Source of the DNA: an uncultured Lacibacter sp.
GTDB taxonomy: Bacteria > Bacteroidota > Bacteroidia > Chitinophagales > Chitinophagaceae
DNA length: 15,767 nucleotides
NCBI RefSeq assembly: GCF_946479605.1
Contig: NZ_CAMLGT010000058.1
Coordinates: 1-15,767 of the forward strand
Direction: 5' to 3'
Below the pieces are notes generated by a model that saw nothing but the letters and a program-made list of their open reading frames with translations, did not search any database and was not told where the DNA came from. The number at the start of each line of letters is the position of its first letter. The first letter of the stretch is position 1. Both the position numbers and the translations under genes were made by a program. Shown in pieces: positions 15,219 to 15,767 of the stretch.

Positions 15219-15767
15219 ATGGCAACAAAAAAAGCAAAAGCCCCGGCTTTGCAGTTAAAAGATTACAACAGCAATACGTACATGGATGGCGATATGGAAG
15301 TACGCTTTGCTGTGGGACCGGAAGAAACAAAAGGATTCGATACACAACAACTCATCGATAACTTTTTGGTGAAAGAGTTGATGGTAGCTGATAAACTGAA
15401 ACTGGTATATACCCATTACGATCGTGTGATCGTTGGTGGTGCCGTACCTGTTTCAAAAGCATTAACACTTCCTAATCATCCTGAATTAAGAGCGGAGTAT
15501 TTTTTAGAAAGAAGAGAACTCGGCATTATTAATATTGGTGGTAAAGGAACGGTAACAGCAGATGGGAAGAAGTTTGAACTGGAAAAACTTTCCTGTCTTT
15601 ATCTCGGTAAAGGCACACAAAAAGTAAGTTTCACTTCAGCATCAAAGAAAAACCCAGCTGTGTTTTATCTGTTATCGTCACCTGCGCATGCAACTCATCC
15701 AAATGCCATGTTCACCAAAGAGCAGGCATCACCGGTTGAGTTAGGTGCAGTTGAAACAGCCAACAAA
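15219..15767 (+). CDS. kduI: 5-dehydro-4-deoxy-D-glucuronate isomerase, 3' end cut by the window
   Basis: The frame is open for 183 codons to the window edge; full KduI is about 280 residues. KduI isomerises 5-keto-4-deoxyuronate, formed from unsaturated galacturonate, to the substrate of KduD next door. Recognisable KduI stretches are N-F-L-V (49-52), Y-F-L-E-R-R-E-L-G-I-I-N-I-G-G and L-Y-L-G-K-G, followed by P-A-H-A-T-H-P near the cut. The zinc-binding C-H-T-H-E region of the cupin lies beyond the window, so the metal site cannot be checked. The ATG at 15219 gives a Lys-rich extension of about 25 residues before M-E-V-R, which aligns with the usual KduI start; ATG 15294 is the alternative. 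It follows kduD after 47 nt. Confidence 0.94.
   Translation, partial: MATKKAKAPALQLKDYNSNTYMDGDMEVRFAVGPEETKGFDTQQLIDNFLVKELMVADKLKLVYTHYDRVIVGGAVPVSKALTLPNHPELRAEYFLERRELGIINIGGKGTVTADGKKFELEKLSCLYLGKGTQKVSFTSASKKNPAVFYLLSSPAHATHPNAMFTKEQASPVELGAVETANK

Noticed and set aside
1..15767. CRISPR, tRNA/rRNA genes, insertion sequences, toxin or defence genes
   Set aside because: No repeat-spacer arrays, RNA gene signatures or transposase motifs were seen; coding sequence for carbohydrate use fills almost the whole window.

Overview
The window is a dense, single-strand pectin utilisation locus from a member of the Bacteroidota, probably a soil or freshwater relative of the Chitinophagaceae. The lineage call is inference. 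It rests on A-rich translation starts without strong Shine-Dalgarno sequences, the set of CAZyme families, Sec signal peptides that end A-Q (seven of seven), and a GTCATTTCGAC-type palindrome between genes. All thirteen genes read on the + strand with short gaps or 4-nt overlaps. The first gene is cut at its 5' end and the last at its 3' end. No rRNA, tRNA, CRISPR array or transposase gene is visible, and no stretch over 300 bases lacks a gene.

Layout. Bases 2-1975 hold a canonical secreted pectin methylesterase (CE8) and a secreted alpha/beta-hydrolase esterase. Bases 1979-2060 form a large imperfect palindrome. Bases 2101-4751 hold a cytoplasmic YdgJ/IolW-like Gfo/Idh/MocA oxidoreductase, translationally coupled to a secreted GH43 glycosidase. 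Bases 4778-6612 hold a second Gfo/Idh/MocA oxidoreductase with a twin-arginine signal, coupled to a small secreted NTF2-like protein. Bases 6613-6727 are the second-longest spacer and carry helically phased ACCC repeats and a TTAACCC/GGGTTAA dyad. Bases 6728-11318 hold a GH28 polygalacturonase, a GH105 unsaturated uronyl hydrolase fused to a DUF4350-like domain, and a divergent CE8 protein. Bases 11356-15767 hold the cytoplasmic uronate genes uxaB, uxaC, kduD and the start of kduI.

How the genes work together (inference from families). The esterases strip methyl and perhaps acetyl groups, GH43 trims side chains, and GH28 cuts polygalacturonan. GH105 releases unsaturated uronate from lyase products. 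Galacturonate then goes through UxaC and UxaB to altronate, and unsaturated uronate goes through KduI and KduD to 2-keto-3-deoxygluconate. Pectate lyase, UxaA, KdgK/KdgA, SusC/SusD, a uronate transporter and a regulator are absent here and would be expected in the flanks.

Most of the locus is a well-understood pathway. The least explained parts are the exported oxidoreductase/NTF2-like pair, the YdgJ-like/GH43 coupling, the CE8 protein that lacks conserved active-site residues, and the two intergenic structures.
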